Assembly (NCBI RefSeq): GCF_000499845.2
Contig: NC_023750.2
Span: 29,251,652 to 29,315,651, forward strand
Direction of reading: 5' to 3'
DNA: 64,000 nt
DNA from: Phaseolus vulgaris
Lineage: Eukaryota > Streptophyta > Magnoliopsida > Fabales > Fabaceae
The notes under the pieces are model-generated. The model was not told the origin of the DNA. It made no database searches and worked only from the letters and a program-made list of their open reading frames with translations. Below, one piece after another: positions 59,225-64,000 of the stretch (positions are counted from its first letter, which is position 1; every line of letters begins with the position of its first letter). Both the position numbers and the translations under genes were made by a program.

Positions 59225-61150
59225 CTCACCACTCTTCGTGCATTTTTTGGCATTACGAGATTTTATAGAAAACTCATTCACCGATATGCCACTCTTGCCT
59301 CTCCATTCACGGATTTACTAAGATTGTCGAAGTTATGGACTACAACGGCTCAAGAGGCCTTTGTACAATTAAAAAAAATTCTAACTACGGTGCCAATGCT
59401 ACATCTTTCGGATTTTTCTATGCCCTTTGTCGTTGAAACAGATGCGTCGAACGTTGCCATTGGTGCAATGCTATTTCAAGAAGGTCATCCTCTTGCGATT
59501 TTCAGCAAAAAGCTCTGTCAAAAGATGCAAAATAGTGCAGTTTATGTTCGAGAAATGCTAGCCACTACAGAGGCATTAAAAAAATTACGTCACTATCTTA
59601 TTGGAACACATTTCAAAATCCTAACCGATCAATAGAGCTTGAAGGGATTACTTACCAATTCTTGCCACACGCCTGAGCAAAAAAAAAAAATGGGCCACCA
59701 AACTCTTGGGTACAGTTTCAAAATCATATACCGCATTGGACGCTACAATCAAGCTGCTGATTTTCTATCCAGACCATCATCATCTCTCATTTTTTGCAGA
59801 GTCTTCACCAATTCCCAACATTCTCACAAACTTATACAATTATTACGCATTAGAAGAGGGAATAAAAGAAGTGCAACAATTAATTTCATCACCTACCTCG
59901 GCATACCATCTTCAACGAGGTCTCCTTTACCATCGCCAACGCCTTTATTTGCCAGCCATGGGTGCCCTTCGGTCTACAATGTTGAATGAATTTCACGCCA
60001 CTCCATCAGCAGGTCACTTGGGTCTCAAAGCTACCATGGCACGACTAGCAACATCCTTCTACTGGCCCGGAATGTAGTGTGATACAAAAACATACATCCA
60101 AGAGTGTCTTCCTTGTCAATAAAACAAGCCTTGTAATAAAAAACCATTAGGACTACTCCTACCAATACCCATACCAGCTAAGCTTTGGGAAGAATTAACC
60201 ACAAATTTTATCAACCACTTACGTTCACCTTTTGGCCACACCGTCTTATGGGTAGTCTGTGATAGATTGTCCAAATATGTCCATTTCATTGCCCTACCCA
60301 CCTCCTTCAATGCCACCCAGTTAGCTAATATTTTTATTTATTGAGATGTGCAGGTTGTATGGAGTTCCAAAGTCTATCATTTCTGATCGGGATTCTCTGT
60401 TCCTTAGCAATTTCTGGAAAGAACTGTTTCACCTACAAGGCACAAAATTAAAATTTAGCATAACTTACCATCCACAAACTGATGGTCAAATAGAAGTTAT
60501 CAATATGAGTGTATAAATATACCTGAGATGTTTTACCAATGACAATCCGCAAACTTGGTACAAATTTTTGCATCTAGCAGAGTTTTGGTACAACTCATCA
60601 TATCACTCCGCCATCAAAACCATTCATTTCCAGGCTCTATAAGGACAACCTCCATCAACAATTCCCGACTACGTTCCAAGAACAACCACAAAGTTCACCC
60701 TTGACACCACGCTCCACGAACGTACCCAGATGCTCCAACAGTTGAAAGCTACCCTCGCGAAAACACAACAACGCATGACACTCACAACAAACAAGACTCG
60801 TCGCCAGCACACTTTCAACGTCAGCGATTGGGTTCTCCTCTATCGCCAAGCTTACTGCCAAACGTATCTTTTCGAAATGGGTCACAACAAGCTCTCCCGA
60901 AAATTCTATGGTCCTTACCCTTATAAGCCACTGCATCGACGAGGTTGCCTATGAACTCCTCCTTCCATCCTCCTCCAAAATCCACTTTGTCTTCCACATC
61001 TCTTTGCTTAAACCCTATCACGGCCTAAACCACCCCCTTCCTTCCATTTTCCCCAAGAGGACGACGCCCCCTCGTCCATCTCCCGCACACTCCCAACCCT
61101 TTTTCCTAACTCAACGAACACTACTTCTCAGTCCACACTTTCAAACCAAC
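59225..61150 (+). pseudogene. RNase H and integrase of the nested gypsy element
   Basis: This resumes the gypsy frame after the copia insertion: the RT end (RYATLASPFTDLL, with SLTTLRAFFGITRFYRK just after the junction), RNase H (FVVETDASNVAIGAML, HPLAIFSKKL), the linker KIIYRIGRYNQAADFLSR, then integrase with TPSAGHLGLKATMARL, a Cys pair near 60,110, [16 protein letters not shown] near 60,370-60,410 and [10 protein letters not shown] near 60,470. The end matches the usual gypsy integrase C-terminus (FHISLLKPYHG near 60,995). Several stops (60,076; 60,119; 60,342; 60,514) make it dead. Confidence 0.85.
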
Positions 61151-61696
61151 TTGTAATATCAAACCCAACTCAAAACACTTTAGTTACGACCACATTTCCA
61201 CCATCAACGACTCATATTAAACCGCACAGCCATTCCATCAGCATTCAACCACTTGGACCTGCACCCTAATTATTACCACCCACTTTCCCTAATTTTTCAC
61301 TACCCCATCACCCTTATTAATAACCCCAACCGTGCCTAATCCTTCAACTACACCCACCCCTTCATTATTACCATTAGCAGCCACTAAGTTTTCACCTACC
61401 TCATTAGTAACGCCAACTGCCCCCAACTTTACACCTACCTCATTAATAACACCAACTATCCCCACTTTCTCACCTACTCCCACCTGCTAGACCCTTCCTT
61501 TTACAAGTCATTCACAAGAGCCCAAATATTGCAATTCCACTCCCGGTCCAACTAATGTCCTACACACAATTCCTACGACCCAGTTCTCCTACCCCGGAGC
61601 CCAACATTCAATTCCTTTTGTTTCACTTCCATTTAACCCCACTTACCTAATTCCTACCAACCTTGAGTACAAGGTTGTTTCCCAGGAGGAGGCAAT
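61151..61696 (+). other. 3' internal region and polypurine tract of the nested gypsy element
   Basis: A C/T/A-rich low-complexity stretch in which TTCACCTACCTCATTA-like units recur between 61,390 and 61,480. The purine tract CCCAGGAGGAGGCAAT (61,681-61,696) directly precedes the 3' LTR. Confidence 0.65.
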
Positions 61697-61998
61697 TGAT
61701 ACTAGGCCCACATCTTCAAGGCCCATCAGGAAAACAACAAAGTCCGCAAAGTTTAAAGATTACATCTAGAAGCATTAGTTGTCATATCTAAGAGAAAATC
61801 TTATGGTTATATCTTTCTGTTAGTAGAGGAAACAACTGTCCTATAAGGATTGACTTACAATAATTTTTGTGGTCTTTATAAGACAATTCTATGTAATAGA
61901 GAAGGGAAGAAAGTTAATTTTAATTTTATCATTCTAGACTTTTCCTTCCTTTTCAGTTTTTGGTGCCCTAACCCTTCCTCCCCTAGAACACCATAACA
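61697..61998 (+). repeat. 3' LTR of the nested gypsy element
   Basis: 302 bp, TGATACTAGGCCC to CACCATAACA. Same length as the 5' LTR, about 24 substitutions by eye, and followed by CAAAC. Confidence 0.92.
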
Positions 61999-62253
61999 CA
62001 AACTTTACCTTATAAGTTGGTTTTATAAGGTTGAGTTACTCTTAAGTTCACCTTTTAACATGGTATCAAAGCAATTTACAACATATCTTAGTAAGAGTTT
62101 GTTGGGCTTATCAGGCCACCCACTATAGGGTCGTTATTGGATCATCCATAATATATAGTCTCACGCACGAGTTGGAGGTTCTCGACGTGAGGGGAGTGTA
62201 TTGGAGATCCCACACCGACTAGAGATAAGGACATTACATAGTGTATAAGTGGG

Positions 62254-63015
62254 TAGGGATGACAATGCGGGTTGGCTTGCCCCACACAAGGAATATAGAC
62301 TCATGTCACTGACCCGCTCCGCATGGTAGTCCACGGGCCTATGGGCCGGCCCGCATAAGGAAAACATTTTTTTAGAAAAAAATAAAATTTCATTAATTAT
62401 AAAAAATTATTTCTCGTATTGAAAAATTAAAATTTTATCCATGTTTCAATTCATTCAATTAAGATAAAAAAAATGAATTTAAGTATGAGGGTTGTTAGAA
62501 GGCTTGATTAAAAATAATTAAAGTTTTGTTTTACATCTATGTGAATTTATCAGAATATCTTATCAAAGTTTTTTTACAAAATATTTTAATGAAGATGACT
62601 AACTTTTGAAGGAGTATCTTGTTGAAATCTCTTCTTTATATTATATTTTTTATTAACAAATTTTAAATAGAAGACTTTACTTAAAATTAAATCAATTGTC
62701 ACTCTTAATATTAACTCGTTTAGATGATTAAAATAAAACATTTCTTTTTTAGTACATTAAATTTAATTTTTTTAAAATAAAATAAAAGTTACACTACAAT
62801 AATGAATGAGTGAGATATGATTTTTTTGCAGAAAAATAATATAATTATATTTTCTATTTATGCGGGGCAGCAGGCCAACCCGCCTGTCTCGCTGTTGGCT
62901 CGTGTGGGCTGCAGGTTATGCGGATTGGGTTAAGTAGGTCAACATGTTAGATTAGTGAGTCCGCCTCACGCTTTTTGATAGCGGGCTACGAGTTCACTCA
63001 ATTTTGTCATCCTTA
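62254..63015. mobile_element. hAT-like non-autonomous element in the TRIM 3' LTR
   Basis: 762 bp with terminal inverted repeats TAGGGATGACAA / TTGTCATCCTTA (11 of 12 paired) and 8-bp flanks TAAGTGGG (62,246-62,253) and TAAGTGAG (63,016-63,023), matching at 7 of 8. TIR style and 8-bp duplication are those of hAT transposons. Both ends are GC-rich with repeated GCGGG or CCCGC, and the core (62,370-62,850) is AT-rich and non-coding. Confidence 0.85.
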
Positions 63016-63056
63016 TAAGTGAGTGCAAACATCATCTTATAAACCGGTTTTATAAG

Positions 63057-63703
63057 TGTACTGGTAGGCTAAAACCGAGAGGTTAAGCCGAGAGCTAAAT
63101 ACTAAACATAACCGAGAGGTTATACACAAGTGTTGTGCTGATAAGCTTTAGCCGAAAGCTAGATACTACACATAACCGAGAGGTTATACAATAAAAGAAT
63201 AAAACAAAATATAAATATTATTATAATAAGGCCAAATAAGATAGAAACCTGCATTAGGGGGTGCGTAAATAATAAAATGGTGTGGAAAGAAAGTCCAAAG
63301 GTAAAGTGGAAAGCCCATTAAAGAAATCCTATAAATAGGAGGTTAACGTAAGAAAAAAGGTAAGAGTGATTTTTATCTGAAAAATGTTAAACTATTTCTG
63401 ACTTTGGCATCGGAGCGACTTGCAGGTACACCCCCCCAATCTCTGTGAAGGAGAAGCCGAGAGTACCCGTCGAAAGGAGAAACCGAGAGTACCCACCGAG
63501 AGAAGAAGCCGAGAGCAGCCAGCGTGAGGAGAAGCCGAGAACAGCCAGCGTGAGGAGAAGTCGAGAGCATCTACCTTAAGGAAAAGCCCAAAGTATCCAG
63601 CCCAAGAGGAAACCGAGAGAGTCCAGCCCAAGATCGAAAGATTTATATAAGAGATAATCTTGTCAACCTGATTCTAGTGTTCTTGGTCCCTGTTGTAAGA
63701 ACA
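63057..63703 (+). repeat. 5' LTR of the right-edge Tat-like element
   Basis: 647 bp. It has a TATA box (TATAAATA, 63,330-63,337), a 40-bp phrase with ACATAACCGAGAGGTTATAC occurring twice 64 bp apart (about 63,087 and 63,151), and a 26-bp tandem array downstream of the TATA box. Confidence 0.85.
63451..63632 (+). repeat. 26-bp minisatellite inside the LTR, seven copies
   Basis: Units with the core GAGAAGCCGAGAG start at 63,451, 63,477, 63,503, 63,529, 63,555, 63,581 and 63,607, every interval exactly 26 bp. Units 3 and 4 are nearly identical; the outer ones are more diverged. Confidence 0.92.
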
Positions 63704-63755
63704 TTTTGGCGCCCACCGTGGGACCAAGAAATAGTTGAAAAAGGTAGAAGACAAG

Positions 63756-64000
63756 ATGAATCAAAGAGAAGAACAAGGAGGAGAGCAGGCAGATAATGTT
63801 AGCATGCCAATGACAATGTTGATACAGCTACAGAAAGAGTTTGAGATGTTAAAAAAGAGTAATGAAGAAGAGCTAAGTGTGCTAAGAGCCGAAAAGGCAC
63901 GCATGAGGAGAAAGTTACAAGAAGAGACAGTTTTAAACTCATCCTTTGAAACCGTTCAGCTGAGAGCACAAGTGAATGAGAGGATTCATCATAATGAGAG
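63756..64000 (+). CDS. Start of Tat-like gag, truncated by the window edge
   Basis: ATG 63,756 opens a frame with no stop for 81 codons to the window end. Starting MNQREEQGGEQADNVS, it is dominated by Glu, Lys, Arg and Leu with heptad-like spacing (LQKEFEMLKKSNEEELSVL), so a coiled coil is likely in the first 60 residues. Its place just after the PBS marks it as the N-terminal part of gag of the LTR element. No gag-core motif is reached before the edge, so the identification depends on context. Confidence 0.65.
   Translation, partial: MNQREEQGGEQADNVSMPMTMLIQLQKEFEMLKKSNEEELSVLRAEKARMRRKLQEETVLNSSFETVQLRAQVNERIHHNE

Larger units (their letters stand above)
51142..61998 (+). mobile_element. 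Ty3/gypsy element inserted in the TRIM 5' LTR
   Basis: Two 302-bp LTRs (TGATACTAGG...AACA) are flanked by the perfect TSD CAAAC (51,137-51,141 and 61,999-62,003). Gag, protease, RT, RNase H and integrase remnants are in gypsy order on the plus strand. The LTRs differ at about 8% by eye, the most diverged pair here, and the coding is full of stops. The copia element 53,405-59,219 interrupts RT-RNase H. Confidence 0.92.
51082..63056 (+). mobile_element. Split TRIM-like element
   Basis: Its pieces are: 5' LTR start at 51,082-51,141 (TGTTGGAAATTCACATCG); 5' LTR end at 62,004-62,060; PBS TGGTATCAAAGC at 62,061-62,072; internal region to 62,196 ending GTGAGGGGA; 3' LTR at 62,197-62,253 and 63,024-63,056. 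Three later insertions separate them. The collapsed element would be under 0.4 kb and has no coding, as expected of a terminal-repeat retrotransposon in miniature. The piece 41,746-41,994 is a relative. Confidence 0.75.
63057..64000 (+). mobile_element. Tat-like LTR element entering from the TRIM 3' LTR, runs off the edge
   Basis: The 5' LTR (63,057-63,703, TGTACTGG...AAGAACA) is followed by the PBS-like TTTTGGCGCCCACCGTGGG (63,704-63,722) and a gag start. The termini match the LTR at 18,559 and the solo LTR at 38,699, but this copy is longer and its interior differs. The right side is outside the window. Confidence 0.88.

Noticed and set aside
61289..61483. A Gly/Val-rich minus-strand protein
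   Set aside because: A low-complexity reverse reading of the gypsy 3' internal region.
63373..63631. Minus-strand frames with repeated SRLLLT-like units
   Set aside because: They arise from the 26-bp array, which is inside an LTR; 26 is not a multiple of 3 and no start context or homology supports them.
63451..63632. A CRISPR-like regular array
   Set aside because: The 26-bp units are contiguous with no unique spacers, and the host is a plant.

Overview
This is a plant nuclear window, most likely from a legume. The evidence is its AT-rich intergenic DNA, its density of Ty3/gypsy, Ty1/copia, LINE, CACTA, hAT and Helitron-like sequences, and one plant-specific SAUR gene. The species cannot be fixed from the sequence alone; the retroelement styles fit Phaseoleae (inference). 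I see no rRNA, intact tRNA or CRISPR. Almost all coding sequence here is decayed transposon, and the only host gene I can defend is a SAUR36-like auxin-response gene at about 37.6-38.1 kb.

Left block (1-19,015): an old minus-strand Tat-like gypsy element runs in from beyond the left edge and ends in an LTR at 18,559-19,015. Two younger elements interrupt it. One is a CRM-like gypsy element (685-8,434, + strand, LTRs about 1% different by eye). The other is a complete gag-protease-only element with no RT or integrase (10,086-17,195, - strand, TSD GATAT, LTRs about 4% different). A related solo LTR lies at 46,750-47,965.

Middle (19,016-51,081): AT-rich DNA carrying at least five CACTA-type fold-back MITEs, a Helitron-like element, a copia relic, several short tandem repeats, and two copies of one LINE family in opposite orientation. 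One LINE copy (33,333-35,329) is an internally deleted derivative keeping ORF1 and the 3' tail, with a 14-bp TSD; the other (36,000-37,071) is 5'-truncated with an 11-bp TSD. The SAUR gene sits between the second LINE and a Tat-like solo LTR (38,699-39,161, TSD TTTTC). Its frame is broken by about seven single-base losses, each explicable as a shortened G or C run, which suggests consensus error as much as true decay.

Right block (51,082-64,000): a small TRIM-like element was split repeatedly. A gypsy element (51,142-61,998, TSD CAAAC) entered its 5' LTR, a copia element (53,405-59,219, TSD CATCC) entered the gypsy, and a solo LTR of the same copia family (56,650-57,779, TSD CTCTA) entered the copia. 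The TRIM 3' LTR was also hit by a 762-bp hAT-like element (8-bp TSD, one mismatch) and by another Tat-like element whose LTR begins at 63,057 and whose gag runs off the right edge. LTR divergence falls with nesting depth, so the block records its own history. The most unusual signals are a quasi-palindrome that occurs as pairs exactly 21 bp apart in the copia LTRs, a seven-copy 26-bp array in the last LTR, and a CRM integrase whose C-terminus is encoded by the 3' LTR.
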